From contig NZ_CP037864.1 of assembly GCF_004353845.1 (NCBI RefSeq), positions 2,604,001 to 2,668,000 of the forward strand: a stretch of DNA of 64,000 nucleotides, read 5' to 3'. The notes beneath the pieces were generated by a model. The model was given only the letters and a program-made list of their open reading frames with translations, searched no databases and was not told the DNA's origin. Positions 7,480 through 16,410 of the stretch are shown in pieces (position 1 is the stretch's first letter; every line of letters begins with the position of its first letter). Origin of the DNA: Citrobacter arsenatis (lineage in GTDB: Bacteria > Pseudomonadota > Gammaproteobacteria > Enterobacterales > Enterobacteriaceae). The position numbers were made by a program, and so were the translations under genes.

Positions 7480-9078
7480 TTAATTTAATTTTGCTTTTGA
7501 AAAATCACTGCCCATCAGGCTGACGCTGTATCCGCTGACGTTGCTGCGCGTAGCGTAGAACGTTTTACCGTTTGCCAACGCAATCCACGGCGCCTGCTGG
7601 TAGAAAATCTCTTGCGACTGCTGGTAAAGCGCGGCGCGCTCATCAGGTTTACTCACCAGTTTCGCCTTTTGCACCAGCGAATTATACTCTTTATCGCACC
7701 AGCGCGCGGCGTTAGATCCGGTTTTAATGCTGTCGCAGCCCAGCAGTACATCGGCGAAATTATCCGGATCGCCGTTGTCTGACATCCAGCCGAACAGCGC
7801 GGTGTCATGCTCACCTTTACGCATTCCGGAGAGATATTCGCCCCACTCGTACGACACAATTTTCGCCTTCACGCCAACCTTAGCCCAGTCGCTCTGGATC
7901 ATCTCGGCAATTCGTCGGGAGTTCGGGTTATATGGGCGCTGAACCGGCATTGACCACAGTGTCGCTTCAAAGCCGTTTTCCAGCCCCGCCTGCTTCAGCA
8001 GGTCTTTCGCTTTTTGCGGGTCGTAAGCGTAATCTTTTAGATCTTTATTGAACCCCATCATATTCGGCGGAATTGGTGATTTTGCCACCGTACCGGAACC
8101 TAAAAAGACGGCGTTAATAATGGACTTTTTATCGGTCGCGTAGTTTAACGCCTGACGCACCAGCACGTTATCAAACGGTTTTTTCTCGGTATTAAATGCC
8201 AGATATCCGACGTTCAGCGCTTCTACCGAATGCAGCGTCAAATCTTTATTCTTTTTAATCTCGTCAAATTGTACGGGGGCTGGCGCCGGGATTATCTGGC
8301 ATTCATTGGTTTGCAGTTTTGCCAATCGGGTCTGTACGTTTGGCGTGATGGAGAAGATCAGGTGCTTCGTTGGGACGGCGCCATCCCAGTAGTTCGGGTT
8401 GGCGAGATAGCGGATTTGTGAATCCTGCTTGTACTGTTGCAACACGTAAGGCCCGGTACCAATCGGCCAGTTATCGACGTTTTCCGGAGTACCTTTTTTC
8501 ATCATCACGTCGGCATATTCCGCAGAGAGGATGGAGGCAAAATCCATTCCCCAGTCGGCAAGAAACGCGGCGTTAGGTTCATTGAGGACAAACTGAACGT
8601 GATAATCATCGACCTTCTTCACTTCCTGAATCAGTTTATCCAGACCGACATCGTTAAAGTATTCGTAGCTTCCCTGAGAAACCTTGTGGTACGGATGATC
8701 GGCATCTTTCTGGCGTAATACCGAGAAAATCACATCATCAGCGTTGAAATCACGGGTCGGTTTAAAGAATTTATTACTGTTGAATTTTACGCCCTGACGC
8801 AGGGTAAAGGTGTAGGTCTTACCGTCCGGCGAAATCGTCCAATCCGTTGCCAGAGAAGGCACCGGCGTATTTTTTACTGGATCAAAGTTGATGAGCCGGT
8901 TGTAGAGCACCTGTGAGCTGGCCACAAACGATGGACCGGAACTGGCGATTTGCGGATTAAATGACTCCGGCGACGCTTCTGAGCAGTAGATGATGGTATC
9001 AGTATTGGCCGCGAACGCAGCGCCTGACGGTAAGACGGCGCTGAGCGCCAGCGCGAGTAACGTTTTCCTTGCAATCAT
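7480..9078 (-). CDS. DppA-like periplasmic peptide-binding protein (orphan)
   Basis: 532 residues from the ATG at 9078; AAGAAGG lies upstream, and the longer frame to 9150 adds a non-signal-like extension. Signal peptide MIARKTLLALALSAVLPSGAAFA. The mature protein is an SBP_bac_5 cluster C binding protein strongly resembling DppA (IIYCSEASPESFNPQ, PYHKVSQGSYEYF, GTGPYVLQQYKQDS, MPVQRPYNPNSRRIAEMIQSDWAKVGV, WMSDNGDPDNF). DppA delivers di- and tripeptides and haem to DppBCDF. No permease or ATPase gene for it lies in the window, so it presumably borrows a dpp- or sap-type transporter. It is divergent from srfABC. It is not part of the E. coli ydcY neighbourhood as I remember it. Confidence 0.85.
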   Translation of the reverse strand: MIARKTLLALALSAVLPSGAAFAANTDTIIYCSEASPESFNPQIASSGPSFVASSQVLYNRLINFDPVKNTPVPSLATDWTISPDGKTYTFTLRQGVKFNSNKFFKPTRDFNADDVIFSVLRQKDADHPYHKVSQGSYEYFNDVGLDKLIQEVKKVDDYHVQFVLNEPNAAFLADWGMDFASILSAEYADVMMKKGTPENVDNWPIGTGPYVLQQYKQDSQIRYLANPNYWDGAVPTKHLIFSITPNVQTRLAKLQTNECQIIPAPAPVQFDEIKKNKDLTLHSVEALNVGYLAFNTEKKPFDNVLVRQALNYATDKKSIINAVFLGSGTVAKSPIPPNMMGFNKDLKDYAYDPQKAKDLLKQAGLENGFEATLWSMPVQRPYNPNSRRIAEMIQSDWAKVGVKAKIVSYEWGEYLSGMRKGEHDTALFGWMSDNGDPDNFADVLLGCDSIKTGSNAARWCDKEYNSLVQKAKLVSKPDERAALYQQSQEIFYQQAPWIALANGKTFYATRSNVSGYSVSLMGSDFSKAKLN

Positions 9079-9360
9079 GGTTATAAGCCTTCTTATTTTA
9101 TTATTAACCGAGATATCAGAGCATAGCTGACAAAAACTGACCAATAACAAATCACTATCAGGTTATTCTAATCCGGTGTATTTCGCTGAATAATTCAGCA
9201 CCACAAGCGGATTAATTTCCCTTAAGTCTTTTTCAAAACGTCAAGATTTTTCCCGGCACTCTATGCCATGAAAATTCGCCCCTTTTTGCCTCTCTTCCGC
9301 CGTTTGCTCGCTTTTATAAAACGTAAAGTAGATACGTGAAGAAGTCTAAGGGGTAACAAC
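9079..9360. promoter_or_regulatory. Divergent promoter region between the binding-protein gene and srfA
   Basis: A 282-base intergenic stretch with A/T-rich segments (ATAATTCAGCACC, TTATAAAACGTAAAGTAG). It must hold the promoters for both flanking transcripts. I looked for a sigma-28 (FliA) promoter ahead of srfA and found no match with correct spacing. The srfA ribosome-binding site TAAGGGG lies at ~9348-9354. Confidence 0.45.
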
Positions 9361-10668
9361 GTGGCAAAAACTCTCTTGCGCAGCGGCAATTTGGATGACT
9401 ATCAGGCCGTGGGTGGCGGTGGTCAGGCCGTATTTGATTCAGCATTGCAAATTCGTGAAACGCTTCGTCTGCGTAAGCAGCAGGCGATGGTGGATTGTCT
9501 GGCGATCCCACAAATTAACGATAACGGCGATCGGGTGGACTGGTATTCGCCGATTGAAGGCAAAGCCGTTGCGTGGAAAGCCGCTGATGAAGAGGCACGA
9601 TTTCGTGCACTGCGCTATCTGGGGAGCACGCTGGAAAATGCGGCGGCCCTGAGCCGTAAAAGCCTGCAATCAGGTAAAACCTCCCTGCAGCTGTTTGGCT
9701 CACTGCTTGAAAAAGCCATCCAGTTTCCTGGTGAAAACCACGTGTTTCTGGTTGATGGCAAGCCGGTTATTACGTTCTGGGGCTTCGTCAATCTGAATGA
9801 AAATCCCCGCGACGACGTACTTGATTGTTTACGCCTTGCCGATATTCCTCCAGTGGTTACCGTAGCGGAGCCTGAGCCGGAAGAAGAACCCCCTGCGGAA
9901 ATCACCTTCGCCGAAGCCGACGCACCTTTACTGACTCCGATCGTTGAGCTGCCTAAGCCGGTTGAACCTGAACCACAGCCCCCGGTCATTGTTAACGAAC
10001 CTGAAGTTACACCGCTGCCGACACAGGAAAAGCCCACACGCCGCCTGCCGCTGTGGAGCCTGCCCGTTGCCGCAGTGATCATTGCCGCTATTGTTGGACC
10101 ACTGCTGTGGAAGCAACAGACTGTCCAGCCGGTAGCCGCAGTCTCCCAAAGTGAAGTTGCTAAGGCAGATGTGGCGCCGCTGCCAGAACTGACATCGGCA
10201 CTGCCGCTGCATCGGGCTGAAGTGATCCCGGCTGCAAAAAAAGAAAAACCCGTCGAAGGACCGGTGGTGATCGCCGCGATTCCAAAAGATGCGCTGGTGA
10301 TGGACGCCAACCAGATGAAGGCCGGAACGACGCGTTTTCTCAACGGCAACTGGCGCGTCATGGTTGATGTTAAAGATCCGGTCAGCGGTAAAGCGCCGTC
10401 GCTGCGCTATCAGATCCAGGCCAATAAAGGCACTGCGCGCGTGGTGCATGGTGACAACATTGTTTGTCGTGCTGAGATTTTCTCCGGTTTGCATCAGTCA
10501 GGTGAATTAATGATTAAGAGTCGCGGCAATGCCCGTTGCACGGACGGGTCTCGTTATCCGATGCCTGAAATTACCTGCAAAGCGGGAACCAATGACGTCG
10601 CCGCCTGTACCGCACGTTATGACGATCACGCGGAAATCCCCCTGACGATCAAAAAGATAGGTGCCTGA
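9361..10668 (+). CDS. srfA: SrfA, membrane-anchored first protein of the srfABC operon
   Basis: 435 residues from a GTG start at 9361 with AAGGGG upstream. Residues 1-165 form a globular cytoplasmic domain (GGGGQAVFDSALQIRETLRLRK, VDWYSPIEGKAVAWKAADEEARFRALRYLG, NHVFLVDGKPVITFWGF). Residues ~168-228 are a Pro/Glu-rich linker. Residues ~231-250 are one transmembrane helix (LWSLPVAAVIIAAIVGPLLW) after a TRR positive patch. Residues 320-435 form a periplasmic domain with four cysteines (369, 393, 406, 416), likely two disulfides. In Salmonella srfABC was named as SsrB-regulated, and homologues in insect pathogens are annotated as virulence factors. Molecular function is unknown. Confidence 0.88.
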   Translation: MAKTLLRSGNLDDYQAVGGGGQAVFDSALQIRETLRLRKQQAMVDCLAIPQINDNGDRVDWYSPIEGKAVAWKAADEEARFRALRYLGSTLENAAALSRKSLQSGKTSLQLFGSLLEKAIQFPGENHVFLVDGKPVITFWGFVNLNENPRDDVLDCLRLADIPPVVTVAEPEPEEEPPAEITFAEADAPLLTPIVELPKPVEPEPQPPVIVNEPEVTPLPTQEKPTRRLPLWSLPVAAVIIAAIVGPLLWKQQTVQPVAAVSQSEVAKADVAPLPELTSALPLHRAEVIPAAKKEKPVEGPVVIAAIPKDALVMDANQMKAGTTRFLNGNWRVMVDVKDPVSGKAPSLRYQIQANKGTARVVHGDNIVCRAEIFSGLHQSGELMIKSRGNARCTDGSRYPMPEITCKAGTNDVAACTARYDDHAEIPLTIKKIGA

Positions 10669-10672
10669 TTTT

Positions 10673-13654
10673 ATGTTGGTGAATCTGTGTGACTACAAAC
10701 AGAGCGTGACGCTCATCGCCAACAGCGGTGTGCAATTTCTGGATTTTGGCCTGACGCCACAGGAGTCTGCGCAGCATGGCCGCTTTGTGCGCAAAACGGC
10801 CAACGGTCCCTTGCTGCGGTTGGATTTCGATCTGACAACAGGACGCTATACCTTGCCAGGCAGCACCGGCGGTCAGCCCGAAGTGGTGAAGCCGGAAAGC
10901 ACCCATACGCTGCATTATTCGCTGGACGTGCTTGATGGCGTCTGGCTGCCGCTGCCGTTCCTGCGCTTTAACCCGCCGCGTACGTTTGTTGAAGGCCCGG
11001 ATAACTGGGCGCGCGTACAGGTGCGAAAGCTGGCACAACCTGACAACGCGGGCAACACCCATCGCGTTACCGTGGCGCTGGACAGCCAGCTCACTGAAAA
11101 TGCCCCTGCGGCGTTAACCCCCAACGAAAATGACCTGCTTAATGGGACGCGGTTTGCGCTGGCCTGGCATGATAACGAAATCGCTGATTTCCTCGACCAG
11201 ACCTGGATTGACGGCTGGTTGCGCGAATCCTTTATGCATCATGTCACGCAGCATGAGAACCGCTCTGAACAAGAGATCCAGCAGGCGCTGCGTAACTTTG
11301 AATACCAGGCGCATTGGTTGAATGTTCTGACCTTGTTAGGCGAACAGCTTTCCGTCCCGGAAGTGAAACTGGTCACGCACACCCTCAGCGCGCCCGCTAT
11401 TCCGGTGGATCTCATTTTGGATATCGGTAATACCCATACCTGCGGCGTCCTGATTGAAGATCACGGTGATGCCAATGATGGACTGCGCCAGACTGCCGAA
11501 TTGCAGGTGCGTTCGTTAAGCGAGCCGCAGTTTCTTAACGATCCGCTGTTTACCAGTCGCCTGGAGTTTTCCGAAGCGCGTTTTGGCAAGCAGCACTTTT
11601 CCGTTGAGAGCGGTCGTGATGACGCCTTTATCTGGCCGTCGATTGTTCGCGTTGGCGACGAAGCCCGAAAGCTGGCGATGCAGCGCATGGGCACCGAAGG
11701 CAGCAGTGGGATCTCCAGCCCGCGCCGTTATCTGTGGGATGAAACGCCGGTGTTGCATGACTGGCGCTTTAGCCAGATGAATGGCAAAACCCAGCGCGAA
11801 CCGCTGGCTACCGCCTTCCCGTTGATGAACCTGATGAACGATGACGGACAACCGCTGTTCAGCCTGCCGCAGGACGATCGTCTGCCGGTATTCTCACCGC
11901 AGTACAGCCGCAGCACGCTGATGACGCATATGCTGTGCGAAATACTGGCCCAGGCACTGGGGCAAATCAACAGCGTGGCGACGCGTTTGCGCCTCGGATT
12001 CCCGGCGTCTCCTCGTCAATTGCGAACGCTGATCCTGACCCTGCCGTCGGCGATGCCCAAACAGGAGCGTGAGATTTTCCGCCTGCGCATGTTTGAGGCT
12101 GTTGCACTGGTCTGGAAAGCGATGGGTTGGCACCCGCAGGATGAGGATTTCACCACGCGTAAGCAGCAGGAAAAGAGCGTAGTTCCCGTACCTGAGATCC
12201 AGATGGAATGGGATGAAGCCAGCTGTGGGCAACTGGTGTGGCTGTATAACGAAGCCATCTCTCACTACGATGGTCACACCGAATCATTCTTTAACGCCCT
12301 TGCCCGCCCGGACCGACTGCCGGAACCTGGTGAGATTAAAGGCCGTGCGCTGCGGGTGGCGTCTATCGATATTGGTGGCGGGACAACGGATATGGCCGTC
12401 GTCCATTACCAGCTTGATGACGGCGTTGGCGCGAACGTCAAAATCACCCCGCATTTGCTGTTTCGCGAAGGCTTTAAGGTCGCGGGCGATGACATGCTGC
12501 TGGACGTGATTCAGCGTTGCGTGTTGCCTGCCCTGCAAACCCACTTACAACAGGCTGGCGTGACCGACGCCGCGGCATTACTGGCCACGCTATTTGGCGA
12601 TTCCGGGCGCATTGATACTCAGGCGATTCTGCGTCAGCAAACGGCGTTGCAGCTCTTTATGCCGCTCGGTCATGCTGTGCTCTCCGCCTGGGAACAAAGC
12701 GATATTAACGATCCGGTAGCCGGGCTACATGCCACCTTTGGCGAACTTCTGAGCCAGCTACCCACGCGCAACGTAATGAATTATATCCAGCAGGCTATCG
12801 ATCATGCGTTGCCGTCTGGTTCGCCAGCGTTTGATGTTTTGAGCGTGCCGTTACAGGTACAGTTCAGGCAGTTACAGGAAGCGTTACTCGCGGGGCAATT
12901 TACCCTAACCTCCCCGCTGCATGCGGTCTGTGAGGCCATTTCACACTATCGCTGCGATATTTTACTAGTGACCGGCAGACCCGCATGCTTGCCGGGCGTA
13001 CAGGCGTTGATCCGCCATCTGCAGCCCGTTCCGGTTAATCGTATGATCTGGATGGATAACTATCGCGTACATGAATGGTATCCGTTCAGCCAACAGGGGC
13101 GGATTGGTAACCCTAAATCCACCGCTGCTGTAGGCGCTATGCTGTGCAGCCTGGCGCTGGATTTGCGCTTGCCGCGCTTTAACTTTAAAGCTGCCGATAT
13201 CGGTGCTTACTCGACCGTACGTTATCTCGGCGTGCTGGACAATACCGTTAACACGCTTCGCGATGAGAATATCTGGTATCACGATATCGATCTGGATAAG
13301 CCCGGCGCCAAGCTGGATACCCGCCTGCACTTCCCGTTGCGCGGCAACGTGACGTTAGGTTTCCGTCAACTCGCAAACAGCCGCTGGCCTGCTACACCGC
13401 TGTATACGCTTAGCATAAATTCTGCCGAACTGGCCAAAACCATCGCCGGAGATGGCGTGTTGAATGTACGGCTGCAGCTTCGTGGTGGCAGTAAAGAAAG
13501 TGGCCCGGAATGCTTTGTACTGGGCGATGCCTGGTTACAGGATGGCACCCCCGTTGCCGCCAATGCCTTAACGTTAAAACTGAATACGCTGGCAGACCGT
13601 CGCCATAGCGGTAGCCATTACTGGATTGATAGCGGGAGCGTGTACCTGAAATGA
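10673..13654 (+). CDS. srfB: SrfB, Hsp70/actin-fold ATPase-like protein
   Basis: 993 residues from the ATG at 10673 (MLVNLCDYKQSVTLIANSG). A GTG at 10661 would add MPDF and overlap srfA; the choice is not certain. Two phosphate loops of the actin/Hsp70 superfamily are visible: LILDIGNTHTCGVLIE (~residues 247-262) and SIDIGGGTTDMAVVHY (~563-578). The rest includes VASIDIG-adjacent helices, SPRRYLWDE and ILLVTGRPACLPGVQALI, the last resembling the adenosine-binding GGxxxxPxV segment. It is the SrfB family member, about 4 bases after srfA and 4-base overlapping srfC. Likely ATP-binding cytoplasmic partner of SrfA and SrfC; substrate unknown. Confidence 0.88.
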   Translation: MLVNLCDYKQSVTLIANSGVQFLDFGLTPQESAQHGRFVRKTANGPLLRLDFDLTTGRYTLPGSTGGQPEVVKPESTHTLHYSLDVLDGVWLPLPFLRFNPPRTFVEGPDNWARVQVRKLAQPDNAGNTHRVTVALDSQLTENAPAALTPNENDLLNGTRFALAWHDNEIADFLDQTWIDGWLRESFMHHVTQHENRSEQEIQQALRNFEYQAHWLNVLTLLGEQLSVPEVKLVTHTLSAPAIPVDLILDIGNTHTCGVLIEDHGDANDGLRQTAELQVRSLSEPQFLNDPLFTSRLEFSEARFGKQHFSVESGRDDAFIWPSIVRVGDEARKLAMQRMGTEGSSGISSPRRYLWDETPVLHDWRFSQMNGKTQREPLATAFPLMNLMNDDGQPLFSLPQDDRLPVFSPQYSRSTLMTHMLCEILAQALGQINSVATRLRLGFPASPRQLRTLILTLPSAMPKQEREIFRLRMFEAVALVWKAMGWHPQDEDFTTRKQQEKSVVPVPEIQMEWDEASCGQLVWLYNEAISHYDGHTESFFNALARPDRLPEPGEIKGRALRVASIDIGGGTTDMAVVHYQLDDGVGANVKITPHLLFREGFKVAGDDMLLDVIQRCVLPALQTHLQQAGVTDAAALLATLFGDSGRIDTQAILRQQTALQLFMPLGHAVLSAWEQSDINDPVAGLHATFGELLSQLPTRNVMNYIQQAIDHALPSGSPAFDVLSVPLQVQFRQLQEALLAGQFTLTSPLHAVCEAISHYRCDILLVTGRPACLPGVQALIRHLQPVPVNRMIWMDNYRVHEWYPFSQQGRIGNPKSTAAVGAMLCSLALDLRLPRFNFKAADIGAYSTVRYLGVLDNTVNTLRDENIWYHDIDLDKPGAKLDTRLHFPLRGNVTLGFRQLANSRWPATPLYTLSINSAELAKTIAGDGVLNVRLQLRGGSKESGPECFVLGDAWLQDGTPVAANALTLKLNTLADRRHSGSHYWIDSGSVYLK

Positions 13655-15810
13655 GTAAGAAGTTAAACACCGCGCAGGCCGCCATCGAGTGGGTATCTGA
13701 CACCCGCCAACATTCGGCGCGTCTTGATGATGAAGCCGATGCCCTGCTGGCACAGCTCACGCTAGCCGCCGTGCATGAATCGACGCTGAAGACGGCTTTT
13801 TCATCACAAGGATGCGTTGGGCTATACGGACATTCGCAATCGGCGAAAGCGCACCTGCTCTCGGCACTGTGCAGCAACGCCAATGGCAAAGTGAACATCG
13901 TGACCCCGGATCGCAGTTTTGATTACTTTTCGCATATAAATCCCGGTCATGCGCCGACCAATATGGCAGTCCGCTTTACACGCGATGAACATCCGCTCGA
14001 TAGTGAATGGCCATTGCGTCTGCGGCTACTCAGTGAAGCCGAACTGGTACAGCTTTTTATTACCCAGTTCTGTGCGCTCCCGGACAACCGCCAGGTTGAA
14101 AAATCGATTATTGAGGCGCGTCTGGAAAAATGGCAAACGCTGCGTCAGCGTCATCCGGTAGCAGGTATTACCGCGCATGATGTCGTGACGATTGGCCGTT
14201 TCTGGCGCTCCTGCGTACCGGCTAACCAACAGCAAATAGACGATGCGCTATGGCAACAGTTTGCCACGCTGCTACCGGCACTGGATCTGACTACCCGGGC
14301 AAGCGCCTGGGCGTTACTGTGGGGAGAACAACCAGAACTCACGCAACAGTGGTTAGCGCTGGCGCATACGCTGCAGCAAACCGGAAACGCGCAAGAACTC
14401 GCGGCTCCGCTGAGCCTGCTGGTTGACCATTTTGGCTTACCTGCCGAGAGTTTCCTGACTCAGGCGGCCTTGACCGGCAATGAGGCGCAAAGCGATGTGG
14501 TGGTTCATCCTATTGAAAACCACCAGTTGCTCAATGCCGTCAGTCTCTCTCAGGCGTCACTGGCGCTGCTGACGCGCGAGCTGGTCCTGACGGTTGAAGA
14601 CGCCGTACTGGAGAGTGTCGATCTGCTCGATATTCCCCTCGCCCCGGATGCGCATTCCCATCCTCTGTGGCAGGCAAAACTGGGCTGGATGCTGGAACAT
14701 TATCGCCAGCATCTGCAACCGGATGTGCTGTTAATTTGTAATGCGATATCTATCCGCTCCCAGACGCCAGCCATCACCCGCAAGCTGCTGGGCTGGGTGA
14801 ACGATACTCAACCCGTCCACGACGCCGCATTGCCAGGCGTGGTCTGGGCCATTACCCCGCAGGATGCGCGGTTTAGCACCCAGCAAAATCTTGATGAATC
14901 CGTGCAGCAATTAATGGGCAAACCCGGACTGCACTGGGGCACGCTGCAGGCGCTGGATAAACACAGCTTACAACGCCTCGTCGAATGGCTGACTCAGGCT
15001 ACCTCACCACAGCAGCGCCAGGCCAGGCTGACCTCCCTGCGTGAACAGCATCAGCAGCGCGTACGCGAAACCCTGATCGGCTGGATTCATCCCGGTGAGA
15101 CCGAATCAGCAAGCAATGAGTCAGTGATCCGCCAGCTACAGGCTCAGGCGGCAAAGCATGGCGAACTCCTGGATGGTTTGCTCCCGCCAATGCGCCTTTT
15201 TGAGTCGCTGTTGCGGGTTCAGCAGCCGCGTGAGGAACAGGTAAGCGGGTTATTTAATGACGAGATCGACCTGTTTGCCGAGGTGCACGACACACAGCAC
15301 TCGCCGGAAAGCAAAGAGAGCGGATATCAGGCGCACAAAATGTGGGTTAACCACGTGCGCCAGTGGTGTCGCGATGAAAATAACGCTCGCCGTTTACGTC
15401 TCGAACCGCGTACGTTAAGGCAGGTTGCCGATATCCTCGTCACCACCAGCTATCGGCTGGAGATGCCGCTACGCTTACAGCGCATTATGCAGCACGAAAA
15501 TGTCTGCGCCGCGCAGCTTCACGCCGATATTGGTGATTTTATTACCTGGCTTGGATTTGCCGATGTAGCCGAGGAACAGCGCCCTGCCAGCAGGATCCAA
15601 AAAGGATCGGCTATTTTTAGCGCGCCAAAGCAGCAGCCGATGGTACGCCTGACGAAGCTGGATGAACAACCTTCGCACGGCGCTAGCCGTTACGTTTACG
15701 ACTGGCTGGTTGCGTTGTATACACGCGCCAATGAAAACGTGGGATATCAGCATCCGCAGGACGTCAGCGACGCCGATAAAAAACGATTAGATGCCCTGCT
15801 TTTCTCCTGA
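13651..15810 (+). CDS. srfC: SrfC, P-loop-like third protein of the srfABC operon
   Basis: 719 residues, start overlapping the srfB stop (ATGA), so tightly coupled. Near residue 60 a phosphate-loop-like segment follows a beta strand: GCVGLYGHSQSAKAHLLSAL. The Walker A lysine is kept, but the usual GK[S/T] is SAKA, which may weaken nucleotide binding. The remainder is mostly helical. It is annotated in Salmonella and relatives as putative virulence effector protein SrfC; GTPase-like relatedness is inferred from position and the P-loop only. It ends next to a perfect 18-base palindrome, convergent with ortT. Confidence 0.87.
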   Translation: MSKKLNTAQAAIEWVSDTRQHSARLDDEADALLAQLTLAAVHESTLKTAFSSQGCVGLYGHSQSAKAHLLSALCSNANGKVNIVTPDRSFDYFSHINPGHAPTNMAVRFTRDEHPLDSEWPLRLRLLSEAELVQLFITQFCALPDNRQVEKSIIEARLEKWQTLRQRHPVAGITAHDVVTIGRFWRSCVPANQQQIDDALWQQFATLLPALDLTTRASAWALLWGEQPELTQQWLALAHTLQQTGNAQELAAPLSLLVDHFGLPAESFLTQAALTGNEAQSDVVVHPIENHQLLNAVSLSQASLALLTRELVLTVEDAVLESVDLLDIPLAPDAHSHPLWQAKLGWMLEHYRQHLQPDVLLICNAISIRSQTPAITRKLLGWVNDTQPVHDAALPGVVWAITPQDARFSTQQNLDESVQQLMGKPGLHWGTLQALDKHSLQRLVEWLTQATSPQQRQARLTSLREQHQQRVRETLIGWIHPGETESASNESVIRQLQAQAAKHGELLDGLLPPMRLFESLLRVQQPREEQVSGLFNDEIDLFAEVHDTQHSPESKESGYQAHKMWVNHVRQWCRDENNARRLRLEPRTLRQVADILVTTSYRLEMPLRLQRIMQHENVCAAQLHADIGDFITWLGFADVAEEQRPASRIQKGSAIFSAPKQQPMVRLTKLDEQPSHGASRYVYDWLVALYTRANENVGYQHPQDVSDADKKRLDALLFS

Positions 15811-15828
15811 AACGGCGTTAACGCCGTT
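15811..15828. terminator. Perfect palindrome between srfC and ortT
   Basis: AACGGCGTTAACGCCGTT is a perfect 18-base inverted repeat directly after the srfC stop and before the convergent ortT stop. There is no T-run on either side, so it is a weak terminator or a protein site. Confidence 0.45.
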
Positions 15829-15829
15829 A

Positions 15830-16003
15830 TCAGAACAGAGAAAACATTAGCGCGACGGGAAAACTCATCGGCCAGGTCGCCCCAACCAATACCGCACTGA
15901 GAAAGCGAATTCGCTTTTTATCGCGGGAAAGAAACCAGGTGATGATTGCCGTGATAGCGGCCATCACCGCATAAAAAACCAACATTTTTTGGTACAGAGA
16001 CAT
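15830..16003 (-). CDS. ortT: OrtT, small GhoT/OrtT-type membrane toxin
   Basis: A 57-residue protein found by reading the minus strand from the ATG at 16003: MSLYQKMLVFYAVMAAITAI, then ITWFLSRDKKRIRFLSAVLV and GATWPMSFPVALMFSLF. Two transmembrane helices flank a basic RDKKRIR turn. I recognise it as OrtT (YdcX), an orphan toxin of the GhoT family that damages the inner membrane, with effects linked in E. coli to growth under stringent-response stress. No GhoS-like antitoxin is adjacent. In E. coli it lies between patD and ydcY; here srfABC and a peptide-binding protein have been inserted on the ydcY side. Confidence 0.92.
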   Translation of the reverse strand: MSLYQKMLVFYAVMAAITAIITWFLSRDKKRIRFLSAVLVGATWPMSFPVALMFSLF

Positions 16004-16195
16004 GTAAGGCGTCCGGGCCGAAAGGTAAAATCGCGCGCAATATGCTCTTTTTCATGACCCACATCAAGTTTTATTAATTATTTTAAGAGAAACGGTCATA
16101 AAACAACCCATTTTCATTATGTTCAGAATTCGTACTATTGCGGATAGTTATAAGCCGTACTATACCCATAAGGGTTAAAACGAAAGGTGGCAAAA

Positions 16196-16291
16196 ATGAA
16201 TGTTTCCAGTAAAACTGTGGTGCTGATAAATATATTTGCTGCTGTAGGACTTTTCAGTCTGATATCCGCAAGGTTCGGCTGGTTTGCTTGA
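16196..16291 (+). CDS. yncL: YncL, 31-residue inner-membrane small protein
   Basis: MNVSSKTVVLINIFAAVGLF followed by SLISARFGWFA, one transmembrane helix. AAAGGTGG sits six bases before the ATG, an excellent ribosome-binding site. I recognise the sequence as the E. coli small protein YncL (MNVSSRTVVLINFFAAVGLF...), which accumulates under stress; its role is unknown. It is on the opposite strand from ortT and followed by a 9-base-pair hairpin. Start, Shine-Dalgarno and sequence conservation all agree. Confidence 0.88.
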   Translation: MNVSSKTVVLINIFAAVGLFSLISARFGWFA

Positions 16292-16324
16292 TGTAATTCT
16301 TCTTGATTAATTGCAGCGTCCACT

Positions 16325-16348
16325 GGCAGAGAGGGTCTTCTCTCTGCC
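16325..16348 (+). terminator. Hairpin downstream of yncL
   Basis: GGCAGAGAG (16325-16333) pairs perfectly with CTCTCTGCC (16340-16348) around a six-base loop. There is no clear T-run, so it is a probable rather than certain terminator. Confidence 0.6.
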
Positions 16349-16410
16349 ATTAGTACGCGATCTTCCCACTCTCCCTCCGTCGGGTAAATTATCCTTAGTA
16401 TGTAATACCC

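Noticed and set aside
9230..9290. Possible sigma-28 (FliA) promoter ahead of srfA
   Set aside because: A TCAAGATT and a GCCATGAA segment occur, but the spacing is 16 rather than about 11 bases and the matches are weak.
9615..10361. 248-residue minus-strand frame inside srfA
   Set aside because: Its Ser/Gly/Thr-rich composition mirrors the Pro/Glu/Ala-rich srfA linker codons; no start signal, no domain.
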